37,734 nt of DNA from Entophlyctis helioformis (Eukaryota > Chytridiomycota > Chytridiomycetes > Chytridiales > Chytriomycetaceae): assembly GCA_025526915.1 (NCBI GenBank), contig JAHLKH010000222.1, forward strand, positions 1-37,734, written 5' to 3'. The notes beneath the pieces were generated by a model, which saw only the letters and a program-made list of their open reading frames with translations, was not told the origin of the DNA and searched no databases. This document shows, piece after piece, positions 11,501 to 23,700 of this stretch. The translations under genes were made by a program, and so were the position numbers. Numbering within the stretch: position 1 is the stretch's first letter; every line of letters begins with the position of its first letter.

Positions 11501-14500
11501 TCGGGCCAAGGTGTAGCGCTGATCCAGTTTCTTGTTGAGCTGCTCGGAGTTGACCATGGCAAAGACGCTGCCAGCCAGACTTCACGTGCCGGGATCACCA
11601 ACGTTGGCTCAGACGGCACCATCCATGCTGCAAGCGATCCGACCCTGGCATCAGACGTCACGCTCCTGGTGGACACCATCTTCCAGTCCGTCCTTCTTCA
11701 CGCAGAGATGCAAGGCTCTTTGCTGGATGCAGCGATCGATTCTCTGGCTGTTCTCGGCACACGCTTCCCGGGTGCTTTGCCACGGATGTTGCACAACACG
11801 TGGTCGCATTTCCAGGCACTGGAGGCACTGGTGAACCGGATCTACGCCAAACTGCCCGTCGAAAAGTGGCCCATGGATACCTCGGACCTCAAGATTCTCC
11901 AGAATATGCTCAACGATCCAGTCAGCAGCGCACGGTTCCGGTTTGCGCAGATGATCATGGACCGTCTTGACTGGACGATGCATGCGGACAATGGCATGCT
12001 GCTCATTCCGGTCCGCCACCAACGCGCTCTTGCCATCCATCTCGCCCATCGCATGCTCGATAGGTCCAAGTCTGGCGAGACACAGCCTGGAATTGTTGCC
12101 GCGACACTGTCTGCTACGACCGCTGCTACACGTGCGACCGTCGACATGGTGTCCAAGCAGGTCCTGCCCTTTCCCGTGCCTGTCCCAGCCATGTTCCAAG
12201 ACCCCGAAAAGGTGTTTGAAGACTGGTGCTGGAAGGTCGTTACGCGGATGCAGCTCTACCAGCAGCCTGCCTCGTTCAATGTCTATGCCGCATCTGCCTA
12301 TGATCGGCCGTTTGAGAGCCTCAGCAGCCCCATGATCGCAACGCTGTTTGCATACGCAGAGTCGAATGCATTTGCGGCCTACATTGTGCTTCTCGTGTCC
12401 GAGCTTGGCCATCACCACCGACCCTTTGAGACGCGCGGATGGCCGTTGCTGTTTGTGCTGCTGAACAAAGGCCCTCCGGCTGCATTTCTGCACGCGGCGT
12501 TCACGCTGCTGCAGACCTTTGTTGGTCGCATGGGTCTGGATCTACTGGATAGCCAAGAGTTTGGCAGCTGTTTGCCGGGTTCTTTCGCTCACGGCCCACG
12601 CTCGACGAGTCCAGTCTAACCGATCCGGACAACAAGGCTGGCCAATTCATCTTTGACACGCTTCGTCTGGGTGCAGCGGCCGACACTTCTGAGCCCGACA
12701 GCCGCTTCGCCGCGTCGTTTTGGCTCAAGGCCGCTTTCGCAGACAAGGACTGGATGCACATTCCCGTTACGCTGGCGATTCTGGACGCCATGTGCGAGCT
12801 GTACATTCGTGCTGGCCGCCACTCGATGCTCCACGGCCCGCTGGTGGCGGAGTACCATTCGATGCTGGCTGGCTACTACGCCAACCAGTCCAGCGCATTC
12901 CGATTCTCCTACACGCGTCCAGTCGAGAGCATTCTTTCGCTGGCAACAACCATCGAGTACCTTGGATCCAGCTTCCCGACGCTTGTGCCTCTGTATGCCC
13001 GCGATCAGTCGATTTCCGCTACGCTTGGGCAGATGCTGCGCTCGGATCGTCGGCACTGGCCTTGGTTGGCATACGAGGCACTGCTGGTCGAGTCGATGAG
13101 CGAGCGTGACGCCGTGCGGACAATAGGGCTTATTCTGACGCGCCACCCACAGATGCCGATCCAGCAAGCCATCACAGGTGGCAATCCATCATCGGGATCA
13201 GGCACTTCAGGATCAGCATCGTCTGTCCTCAGGTTAAGCCGCTCGAGTGTTTCTCCATCTTCCGCTGGGCATCGTACATCCTTGAGCTGCCGCAGGATCA
13301 TCCTTCTATGCCGCTTCTCTGGCAAGGATTCTTCAGCCTCTACTTTGAGCGCTCAAAGCCAGAGTCGCCATCGTCGTCCATGGCATATGGGCACCGATTC
13401 TTGTCGTCGAACCCACAGCTGCTTGAGCGGCTGGTTGCATTGCTTGAACAGCTAAAGACACGCCTCGAGCTCATGCCACATGCACCGGCAACACCGTCAT
13501 CGGCCGCGAATGCACAGCTTACCCAACTCTACTGCGCCATGTCCCTTTGGCTCAAGGAACCCAAGCTTCTCTCGCAGCCCGACGCATTCGCAGCAGACCC
13601 GGCCTACCAGATCCCGCGACTCCACGAATGTAGCCTCTTCAGCAGCGAGATCGCGACGACAGCATGGCTGGCGCTTCTTCGACCCATGAAATCGATTGTA
13701 CAGCAGCAGCAACAGACCACTCAGACTGCGCAATCAACGGACTCGACAGATGCTGCAACCTCTGGCAGTTTCCCACACACATCCCAACTTGCGCGCCGTT
13801 CGTCCGTCTCTGCTGCAATCGGAACGCTGGTCATGTCTGCCGCACCTCCCGTTGGATTTCGATCGCCACTCATTCCTGCCATGGACACGCTCACGCTCCA
13901 AGCCGTGTCCGACATGTTTGATCGCGAGCTTGCGATTGTCATTGATGCATCACGCGCATCAGCGACCGTTTCCAATCGGCTCGAGTCGCTCAACGCCTCC
14001 TGCCTCGACAACCTTCGCCAGCTGTACACGGCCCATAAGCGACGCGTCCAAGTTGAGAAGAGCTGCTCGACACGCTGCGAGGGCCATGCGATCGTGCAGT
14101 GTGACCTGCAAGAGGCGACACTCAATGTGGATCTGCGCAACCTTGCCAACGACCATGCCCAGCAAGTCGACCTCATCCTTTCGACTGACCATGTCGACTC
14201 TCGGTTGTGTCTGTGCGGCCTCAAGGTTTTGCGTGCCATGGACTGGCTTGCATTCTCGCTCAATGCGTCTACTGGCCAGTCTGCTGTGTCTTCTGCGCCA
14301 TCTGAGAGTGCTCTGGCGTCGCCCACAACTGGACAGACGCTCGAACGCATCTTCTTCTCTGCATCAAGTGCTCTTGGAAAGGCATCGGCATCGTATGCGC
14401 CGGCACTCTTCCTCGCCGATGTCCTCGTGCGGCAGCTTGGGCCGCGTGTGCTCGACCTGTCTCAGGACCAGACGCGCCGCATCTTTAAGCTGCTCGAGCA

Positions 14501-17383
14501 GCGGGAGAACGTGCCTCTGCTAGCACGCGTCTTTGACCCCTGTCGCGCACCAGCGCAGTTTCCGCAGTACTATGAGTCGTTGAGCCGTGTGTTGATGGAC
14601 GATGCTGAGGCGACCCTGGTTCTGGAGACGTTTGCGATGGATCGGTGGATTCTGTCGATTGGCATCCCCACTGGCACGGAGCAGCAGACATCTGGTGAGC
14701 TGCAGCGGCAAATGTTTGATGTCCTGCTGCATGCATGCGAGACGCGTCCGGCAATGGCCATCTTTGAGCGCCACCTCCAGAGTTTGATGTCTCTCAAGCC
14801 TGGGCCGTTCTGGCTTGAGTGCATCCCGCTCTTGCTTGAATCAGCGATCCAAGGCCGTATTGGCGTAGATGTCTTGCGGTATGTGCCACTGTCTTGCACG
14901 GACGCCATCCACCATGCCATACCAGCTCACCATGAATGGATCTCTGCTGCTCATCCTGGTATAGTCATCTGATGCCGCTCGTTGGTGCGGACCAACGCGC
15001 TTCCCCTGACGCCTTTGACCAGTTCCTCAGCCGGCCGCTGCTTTCGAACCTGCCACTCGACCGCGACACGACTGCTCAGTTGGTGTCAAGCATTGCGGTC
15101 ACGTTTGCCAAGACGGTCAACATCAGCATCATCCAAGAGTCTGGCACCAGCGTACTGCACTCGTGCTGGAGTTTGCAGTGCGCATTCTGTGCTCCAAGCA
15201 CATGCACGTCTTGCAAAGCAATGTTCATTTTGCAGATGCTTGTGCCTCTCTGACAAGCCTGGCTGTTCCATGGATGCTCATGCAACCCGCTGGCGTCCAG
15301 CCTGCCTCTGGCAGTGCATCTCGACGCGCATCGTCGTCCTTGGTGGCTGTGTACGAGTCCACCCATTCATGGTCCGAGAAAGAGTCGCCGCACATGGAGC
15401 TTGTTGTGTCTGTTGTGCTAAAGTGCTTTTCCAAGATGTGCACCGTCTTCTCTAGGTATGTTTGACGATCGCCAGTTGCTGAAAGCGACGCTGGCTAACG
15501 GCTTGCATCATGAGCAGATCAAGCCAGCTCCCTTCTGTTCTCTGGAGCATGTATGCGGATCTGGTCGAGGCCAAGTTGAGCATAGCGTTCCTCGCTGTCT
15601 TCCATAGGCAGGCATTGCAGTTTGCATGGACATCCTTTGCACTCGGTCCTGCAACGGTCGACCGCGTTGCGCGGTGGGCAGCCGAGTCTCTGCTCAGTGC
15701 CACTGTCATCAAGTTCTTTGTTGAGGTGGTTGTCCAGCAGAGCGATAGCCAGTCATGGGCATCTGACCACGAAGCACTGTGGCGGCTTGTGCTGCACATT
15801 CTTTGCAAGATCGACTCTGTGTGGCCTGACGAAGCAGACCGGTGAGTGGCGGGCAGCACAGCGATCTCAGCAAGCAGACTGTTGGCTGACCATTTCATTC
15901 CGCCAGCCTCAAGCCACTTCAGATACTCGAGGCGGCATTCATTTCGCAGAGGACATTGACGGCGATCCCACCTGGTCTGTTTACCCAGCTGGTGCAAGAA
16001 CTGCCGCTTGAGTGGGACGAGAGCGCGCCATCGACACTTGCTAGCGACACCAACCCGCTTCCAGCGCTCGCCATCTGCCTGACAGTTCTTCGCAAGCTGG
16101 GAGGATTCGAGGACCGGATGGCGTCTGCGGCACGTGCCAACCTGCGGACGTACGTCAACTATGTCTGCTCGCTGGTCGACAAGCAGGTCAAGGCGGACCA
16201 GTTCTTGCCTGTTCTGCGCTTTTCCCGGCCGGCGTTTGTCCCCGAGCGGCTTGCTGGCATAGTCGCCGAGACGCTGCAGGTGGCCGAGCTCGTCTGCGCA
16301 GGACGCGGCCGTGCACAGGATGTGGCGGCCGATGGCACTGTTCAGCCTGCTCCCGAGCAAGCGCTCCTTTACTCGATCCAGTGCATCATCTCGCTCCTCA
16401 ATGCGTGTCCACGCGACAGCAAACACTTTGCAAGAATGTGGGAGGGCCTCAACGGATCGGCACGCGCGTCCGCTCACCGAATGACGTATCTGAGCGCCAC
16501 GTGCCTGTCAATGGCGTCTGTCGAGCACATGGCACTCCTGTCGGAGAGCTGCATTGGATGGCATCTGACGCGAACTTGCGATCCGCAGCAGTGGGCCATT
16601 GTTACAGAAGTGATGCAGGTCCCAGAGCTCGAAGAGTCGGCGTTTATTCGGCACTGTCTCAACCATTCGCTCGCGTACACGCTTTACGCACACACACGCA
16701 AGCAGCTGGCCATGTGCCAAGCCAACGTCGAGCTCAAGGTCAGCATCGGCGAGCAGCTAGGCGTGTGGATCGAGTCGCTCCGTGTTGAGAATGCCGAGCC
16801 AGGCCATGAGGGGTGAGCTGGACATTGGCCCACTGCACGCTCTCTGATGAATGCATGTATACATGCGTGTATGCTTACACTGACGGAATGGCGTGTGCAT
16901 TTACAGCAAGATCATGCTTCTCATACTGGTCTTTGGCGAACTCCTCCAACTCGAGCTGTCCACACTGGTGATGCCCGACAACCATTCGCGGCTCAGAGCG
17001 CATCTCCCGCTGATTGGCGAGTCACTGTTCCGGTGGAGCGAAGACCGCTCCAGCCAAGGCATCTGGGCCACGCTCGGCTTTGGCCCCACCTCGCGACTTA
17101 CACCCGAGTTCCGCGTCTGCTCTCGGATTATTGCCGTCTTTGTCACCAGCCGACTTCTTGATGCAGGCGCAGACGAGCAGCGCACGCGGCTGTTTGACAC
17201 GCTCACCAAGCTGCGGCAGAGCTCCGAGTATCTCAAGCTGTCTGGCCTGGTTGACGATGCGGCTGGGCTTGTTGCCGAAGCAGCGTGGATCTGACGCAGC
17301 TGCACAAAGTCGTCGACAAGTACGCCCGGCAGCTGTTTGCCAACTGGCACGGACTTGTGCATCCACCGTCCGTGCACGACTGA
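8594..17383 (+). CDS. EPG5: EPG5-like autophagosome-lysosome tethering protein
   Basis: In animals EPG5 is a Rab7 effector that tethers autophagosomes to late endosomes/lysosomes. Seven exons (8594-8792, 8839-11005, 11084-14878, 14965-15455, 15518-15841, 15907-16812, 16907-17383) give about 2787 residues, close to the ~2580 of human EPG5. The N-terminus is basic (MEAQLQRPKKK), then low-complexity Ser/Ala/Thr. Blocks resembling EPG5 occur in order: FYEKVLLYE and SGRLWTL; LLTEDDYIQLLCQF; FVFLFMFANELLALL and YRVFLGLLCD; MDRLDW and FEDWCWKVV; MPLLWQGFFSLYF; VMQVPELEESAF; and WATLGFGPTSRL with FRVCSRIIAVF near the end. Five single-base deficits break frame (near 11302, 12560, 13236, 15163, 17283). 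Exon phases close perfectly once each is restored, which argues for indel errors rather than decay. The first intron (46 nt) is tentative. Confidence 0.88.
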
Positions 17384-17412
17384 GATCGCAATGCTGGTGG
17401 ATCTGCTGTTCA

Positions 17413-17951
17413 TTAGACCGTCTTGGGGTTGGCAGACAGCGGTGGCGGAAAGTTTGCAGGCGGCTCTGTCCGAAGCTGGCCCGCACAGCATCGAGTTAGT
17501 GGGCATCTCCACTGTGCACACAATACAAACCCTCTCTTGCAACATTCTTATGCGCACTGCACTCCGATGCATTCATGGCTGGCGAGGAAACGCACAAACA
17601 CAGCATACCTCCCAGATGTCGATGGATGGCCGCTGCACCGTCTTGCCGAGCAGCTTCTTCTCTGCCCGCTCCCTGAGCAGCTGCTGTGCGTCTGCCTCGG
17701 ACTTGTTGCGCAGCGACCAGCAGAACGTAAAGTCGCTCACGAGCGGCGAACAGTCCTTCCATGTGCCGAACCGGTAAAAGTGCTTAAACTGGGGGCCAAC
17801 GGCTGTCGCACAGGCAGTGAGCTCCAAGCATCAAGCGGCTGCTCGACGAGAGTCTCGGCTTACTGAAACACAACTGCGCCTTGTCAAAGGCGTCCCATGC
17901 GCTGCATGTCAACGGCTCTTGCTCTAGGGGTTGACCAGTCGGGCTAGCCAT
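17413..17951 (-). CDS. DUF3128 / Emi1-like twin-cysteine protein
   Basis: This resembles the fungal DUF3128 family (yeast Emi1 relatives), small twin-cysteine proteins of poorly known function, some linked to mitochondria. Three exons on the minus strand (17951-17864, 17802-17609, 17511-17413) give 126 residues. The start MASPTGQPLEQ leads into CSAWDAFDKAQLC. After splicing come QFKHFYRFG and the CX9C unit CSPLVSDFTFC, then an Arg/Lys-rich helix and DIWE. A proline-rich tail ends in NPKTV. The acceptor at 17803 is chosen because it keeps the family spacing between the second Cys and the QF motif. The stop lies 29 bases from the EPG5 stop (convergent), and the start is 52 bases beyond the 3' end of the UBX gene. 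Confidence 0.8.
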
Positions 17952-18003
17952 CGAACCGGTAATGTAATGATTTGCACGCCAAAGTCGTATTGAAAAATCA
18001 CAA

Positions 18004-20614
18004 TCAGATAAGATCCAGAGTCAAGGTAGAGCCACCGAGCTTGGCATCGTCGATCGTGCTGTCCAGCTGGCGCAGCAGGGGCTGGCGCATGTTGTACAGC
18101 TCAAACGGCTTGCCCTCGTACTGCGGGTAGTGACCCTTGATCGTCTCAAAGACGGCACGAACGGTGTCGGCCTTGTTGAACTTGCGCGCAACCTTTTGGC
18201 CATCTGGGAAGCGGAACTGGATGCGGGTTGACAAGGCAGGCGCTGTTGTTGTCGGCTCGGGATGCGCAATGGATGCAATCGTGCCAAAGACTTGGGTCGG
18301 CCGTGTTGGTTGCCAAGGAGGGAGCAGCCGTGTCAGATCATCGACCAGTCGCTTACAAGATTGCATGTCAGTTGCTCACCATATGCTGGATAGCCTGGAT
18401 CGTTCTCGTCAAGAGCAGCAGGAGCAGCAGGAGCAGCAGATGCCGAAGGGGCGCTGCCGGTTGCAGCCTCGGCAGCTTGCTCCATGACGCCGTATGCAGC
18501 ATTCTCGCTCATGGACTGGGCGATGGCAATGTTCATAAGCTCCTCCTCGCTCATTTCCTCAAGCTGCTGGTATTGGATGCATAGCCAGTCATCCCCACAC
18601 ACGACAGGCGTCAACAATGGTGGTCGCACAACACAAGGCGGCAGTCGTTGCATGACTAGACATACTCTCTTCTTGGATGCTGGCGCGCTCTGCCCGGCTG
18701 ATGCCTCGGCAGAGAACGACGAGCTTCCGTAGGACATGGGAGCTTGCTGGTGGGCTTGGCTTGCCATGCGGTCAAAGAAGTCCGATACTGCCGATCCATC
18801 CCTATCAGCATGGCACCGCCCCCCATGTGCGGTTTCCAGACAGCCAGACATACCTTCAATGAGAAAGTCAGATGTGTCAAGCTTCACACGCCAGACCTTG
18901 ACGCGTTCACCTGTGCATCATCAAGACGCGCAGCTTAGCACGCAGCGATCAAGCAGATGCGAGCCACGATTGCAGATACAAACCTGTCATGGCATCAATG
19001 ACGGCAATGTAGGGAAACGATTCGAATGGGTAAAAGTTTTTGTGCCTTTCTCCCTCGGAACTGTGCAATCCAAACTGCAGCGTGATAAAGGGCATGGTGA
19101 GGCCTCTGAGCATTCAGATCAAGCTTGATGATACCCTTACTTGAACAAACACAAAGTTTTCGCGAATAAGCTCCTTGACGGCTGTCATTGAGATGAGAGG
19201 GTGTCAGCGTGCGGATCAAGGGGCACTCAGGGCAAGACAAGCATCGGCACTCATACTTGGGTCGCTCCAGAGATCGCGGTTCATGGCCTGGCAGGCGAAT
19301 TCACTGGCATCGTGGATGGTGACCATGAGCCACTTGGACTGGGAGCGCGCCAGCTCGCGTGCCTGCAAGGTGGAGTGGCAGCAGGTTCCAGTCAGGCAAT
19401 GCACTCGTCCTGCGATGGCATCTAGCCTGTGCAAGCATACTCACTTCGTCAAAGTTGCCAGTGAACATGATGTCCAGGGGTGGTCGGAAGAGCCTTGCCA
19501 GTCTGTCCTGTCTGCTCTCGCTTCCGGAAGGATCTTTTTCGCGCACATCCCATGTCAACGTTGCGATGGGTTTCTTACGCATAGACACTTGGCAACCGCA
19601 TACCTTGGTTGCCTCGTGTCTCTTGGCCCACGTTTCTGAATGGCTCGCGCACAGGATCGTTGGATGAACCGCCAGAAGCCAGCCCAGGATGATATGCGCG
19701 ACCTGCCCATCGCATCCAGACACGCCAGCCGTGGCAGCAGGAGCGTCAGCATTCATCTGCAGTCGCTGCTGGTCGTGTGGGCGCTAGTCGCTATGCATCA
19801 TATTTACCCCGCAGATGGAGGCCGCCTCTGCCAGAGCCAGCACCACGCGAGGAAGACGGCCCAGACGCAAAAGGGTTGCGGCTTCCATCTTCCATGAGGG
19901 CATCATCCTGCTGCTGCTGTTGCTGCTGTTGCTGCTGAAGTCGCTGCAGGTGCTGCTCCTGGTACATGCTAAAGTACTGGCTGTTTGTATCAGGGCCAGG
20001 CAAGACTCCGTCGTGGCTGTCAATGTCGTCCTCGTCGTCATCGCCGCCAACCAGGATCTCTCTTCTGGCTGGGATGGGTGCACGAACGCCGCTGTCATAC
20101 GCAGCAGCACGAGAAGCGCCGTAGCCACGGCCGCCGCCGCCGCCGCCGACGTCGTTGTCGTCATTGTCAAAGTCGCGTATGGGCGAGCTTACAGAGCCAT
20201 CGCCGACCAGGGCTGCAGATGCCTGGGCAGCAGCATTGGCAGCCGTCGCACGGCTGAGCGCAGTGTCTTGGTCAGCCAGGTCAGCACCACCGTTCTCGAG
20301 GAAGAGCGAGATGGCCGCCTCGGCATCGCCGCCTGTCAACTGCCGACATGTCACGCATGGCAGCCGGACCATGGTGTCGCACGTTGTGGCATGCAGTGTG
20401 GTGAAAGGACGCAGTTTCAGGGGCAAGGCAAGCCGGGCCGAGCGTCAGCACACAGACACACAAGATGCGGACAGGGCAAGTGCAGCACAGTGCAGCACAG
20501 TGCAGCATGAGGCCACTGGGCAGCCACTGGGCAGACACGCACCGTCAGATAGCGCTGCGCCGTGTCCGGGTCCGAGCCGGTGATCTCGACGAAGCTGAGC
20601 ACGGCGTCGTCCAT
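18004..20614 (-). CDS. UBXN7: UBA-UAS-UIM-UBX protein, p97/Cdc48 adaptor (UBXN7/Ubx5 type)
   Basis: This family links ubiquitylated clients, and in animals cullin ligases, to the AAA ATPase p97/Cdc48. Ten exons: 20614-20543, 20339-19808, about 19533-19445, 19362-19257, 19181-19141, 19074-18984, 18910-18854, 18787-18666, 18566-18380 and 18290-18004 give about 527 residues. The N-terminal UBA-like region includes TGGDAEAAISLFLENGG. The linker carries VRAPIPARREIL, as in human UBXN7, and a polyglutamine run (plus-strand 19908-19943). The thioredoxin-like UAS domain includes FRPPLDIMFTGNF, WLMVTIHD, MNRDLWSDPTVK and FPYIAVIDAMTG. A UIM-like helix (SEEELMNIAIAQSMSE) follows. The UBX domain closes the protein (RIQFRFPDGQ to GGSTLTLDLI). 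The 5' edge of exon 3 and the last acceptor use weak AAG sites and are tentative. Confidence 0.9.
19908..19943. repeat. CTG/CAG repeat encoding polyglutamine
   Basis: This trinucleotide run lies inside exon 2 of the UBXN7-like gene and encodes about ten Gln residues on the minus strand. Confidence 0.85.
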
Positions 20615-20717
20615 GGTTGGCGTTTGAGTGGCAAACCTTGGCCAGACACTCTACGTCACTCGACAGACGCTCGACAGACACTCGACAGACACTCGACAGA
20701 CACTCGACAGACACCCG
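20615..20717. promoter_or_regulatory. bidirectional promoter of UBXN7-like gene and NAA25
   Basis: Only 103 bases separate the two divergent start codons. More than half of it is a tandem 11-mer repeat (20658-20712). Both 5' UTRs and both core promoters must fit in or overlap this interval. Confidence 0.6.
20658..20712. repeat. tandem 11-mer ACTCGACAGAC, five copies
   Basis: Five head-to-tail copies; the second begins with G instead of A and the others are identical. The array ends five bases before the NAA25 ATG. Confidence 0.95.
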
Positions 20718-23700
20718 ATGGACGCTGCAGAGTACCGCCGGCTGTCGGCCATCTACGATGCAATCGACGCCATGAACTACCGCCACGCCGTGCAGCTGTG
20801 CAACAAGATTCTCAAGAAGACGCCCGACTCCAAGACAGTCCTGGTGCGTTGCCTCGGTCCAACGATGCCGGCTGGTGCCGTCTTGGCTGCGCGTGCAGAG
20901 TGCTTCCATGCGGCTGCAGACTCGGCCAGCCAACCGGCTGACTGGCTGGCCCTTTGTTCGCCCCCCGTCTCCTTGCCTGTGGACAGGCTCTCAAAGCGCT
21001 CTCGCTCCTTCGTGACGGCTCGGCCACGGACGCCGAGGTCATCGAGCTGGGCCGTCGTGTCAAGGCCATGAAGCCAACTGATGCCGCAACGATGCAGGCG
21101 CTCACGGCCACGTTCAAGAGTCTGCGTCTCTGTGAGTAGCGCGTCCACTCTCCCGCTGCCGCTGGCCATTGCCTCGCTCGCTGGATCTGCAGCCATTGCC
21201 TCGCTCGCTGGTGCACCACCCAAGTACGCATTCCTGATGCTGATCAACATCCGACGCAGACGACGACATTGTCGACATGTACGAGCAGGCCTACGCAGCC
21301 ATGCCATACAACGAGGAATGGGCCAACCACTGGTTCATGGCTCTCGTCCGCGCTGGAAACTTCAAGGGCTGCCAGCTTGTGAGTCGCTTAATGCTGGCGC
21401 GTTTGCACCAAGACCGTCCAGCAAGCAGCCAGCCAACTCACGCACATGTTTGCATGCAGGCTGCAACCAAGCTGCACAAGGCGTTCAAGGACGAAAAGTA
21501 CTACTTTTGGGCGGTCACGTCCGTTTATCTGCAGGTATAAATGACTGCCAGTTTTGCGCAAGGTGCTGGACGGCATGTGGCTGACAAGCTATGCGCAATG
21601 GCAGGCTACCGATCCTGCCTGCACCAACAAGCAGCTTCTCTTGACGCTTGCACAGCGCATGCTTGAAAAGGGTGTCACAGACGGTCTTGTGAAGAATGCC
21701 GAGAGTGAGCCTTCAAGTTGGATCTGCACGGTCTGGTCAAGCCTGGCACTGAGCCCTTCTCTGCTGATAGGTCTACAGCTGTACTTTTTCGTCTTGGATG
21801 AGCTCGGCAAGTTTGACGAGATGGAGCGACTCTTGACTGGAGATCTTGGCAAACTCATCAAGGTGGAAGCTGAGCGCAATCGCATGTACTTGGACGTGCT
21901 GCGCAAACGGTCCGACTGGATGGCCATGGCACGCATTGCCACCGAGCAGCTCGACAGCAAGTGCGTCGTTTGCAGATGCACTGAGTCAACCCCCTCCTTC
22001 CGTCGAATGCGTGGGCACTGACTTTGTGCTTGGTCTTGGCTCCCATGTTGCGCAGCATGGATGACTGGGAGAGCCATGTCGCGCTTGCCGATGCCTTGGA
22101 GCAGCTTAATCCAGACGAGCACAAGGACAGGTGTGTTGCTTGAGCAGCACGGCCACCACCCAATCACAGTCACTGACGCTTGCGGCGCATGTCGGGCGAG
22201 CCAGACTTGACCAAGCTTCGGATCTGCTGGTTGCTCTGCAGGACAAGACACGCGCCGAAAAGACGCACTTCCGAGGACCGTTCCTCGCCAAACTCCTCTT
22301 CGCCAGTCGCGGACTAGCCACAAGTTTGTAATGTGGCAATCGCAACAAGGGCTTCCCGCAGGCATGCTAACAATGGTGTAAAACTTTCGCACATCTAGAA
22401 CCGCCTGCCAGCCTCGGCGATCTGGTGCTGCAATACTTGCGCCAGTTTGGCACGGCCATTTCCTGCTTTGAAGATCTTGTGCAATTCCTGGGCATGATCG
22501 ACCCCGCCGATCGTCGCGGCTTGGCCGAGCAACTCGCATCGGCCAGCCCTATCCAGGATAGTGGTCTTCCAGATGCTGGCCAGGTGTGTGCAGTCTGTCT
22601 CGAGCCATGCGGGGCTTCTGTTTTTCTGGCACGAGTGCTGATCGTTTGCATCGCCCAGACCGACTTTGTGCGCATGGATGTCAACTGCCGCAAGGTACTG
22701 CGCTTCCTGACATCATCGTCGCTGACGGCAGCTCAGTGTGAAGATGCGATCTCGCAGCTCCTGGCTCGTTACCAGCTGAGCATCCCTCTTGGTAAATGCA
22801 CTTGCACCTTGGCATAGTGGTGTGATACTCGCGACTCACTGCAGCTAATCATGGCCCGTGTAGGTGCCAAGCTTGATGAGCGCGAGCGCCAACCGGGCGA
22901 CGACTACCTGACTCTTGCTGCCGAGTACATTCTGGACATTTTTGTTGCCGAGCGCGGTAAGCGGCTTGGCATCTGCATCACGCCTACCAATTGACAGTGC
23001 GCGTCGTCGTCTGATGCTTTGCCTTTGTACAGACCCGCGCGAGCTGCACCGCGCCATCTGTCTCTTGGAGTATGGCATCGAACGCAGCAAGTTCAACTCG
23101 GACTTTAAGCTTCTTCTGATTCGTCTCTACTTTGAGATTGGTAGGTTCTGCCAGCCTTGCGCCATCTGTCCGGCGTCAACCTGTCGTTGCTAACCCCGCG
23201 CCGTGCTTGAAACCGTACAGGCGTCTTCAAGCGTCCTCTTGAGCTTATCGACTCGCTGTCCATCAAGCATGTCCAGCTGGACACGCTCAGCTATCTCTTT
23301 GCGAGCGATCTCGAAACGTTTGGCGTGCACGACGAGGCGATGAACCAATTCTACAAGCTAAGCAGTATCTACATTAGCAACGATCGCGAGGTTTGTTGCA
23401 ATGTTGTTGCATTGCATTGCATGTCTGGTCAAGTTTGCCTTACCCAATACCTTGCGGCTTGCCAGACTCCCGAAGCCATTCTGCAGGCATTCAAGTTTGG
23501 CTCGTTTTCCAAGGTGCGGTGCTTGCACTGGCCAGCCTAAGCGACTGCGTCTCGCTTATATAATAGGTGTGCTCCTTGTTTGCTGTCCATGGCAGATCCC
23601 CGAGTTTATCAAGTTCAAGGATCGTCTGTCCAACTCGTTCCAGCGAACCCTGTTGAGTATCCAGCTGGCACGCGCCGAGAACATGGATCAGTCGCGTTCG

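Noticed and set aside
15452..16477. A 341-codon minus-strand frame opposite EPG5
   Set aside because: It mirrors the codon bias of the EPG5 exons on the other strand and shows no family motif.
8594..17383. EPG5 as a pseudogene because of five frame breaks
   Set aside because: Conserved blocks and exon phases are intact and other essential genes show the same kind of break, so indel errors explain it better.
22205..22240. NAA25 exon 8 starting at the strong acceptor before GACAAGACACG (22242)
   Set aside because: It breaks the reading frame. The acceptor ending at 22204 keeps frame and adds residues matching NAA25 (LDQASDLLVALQ).
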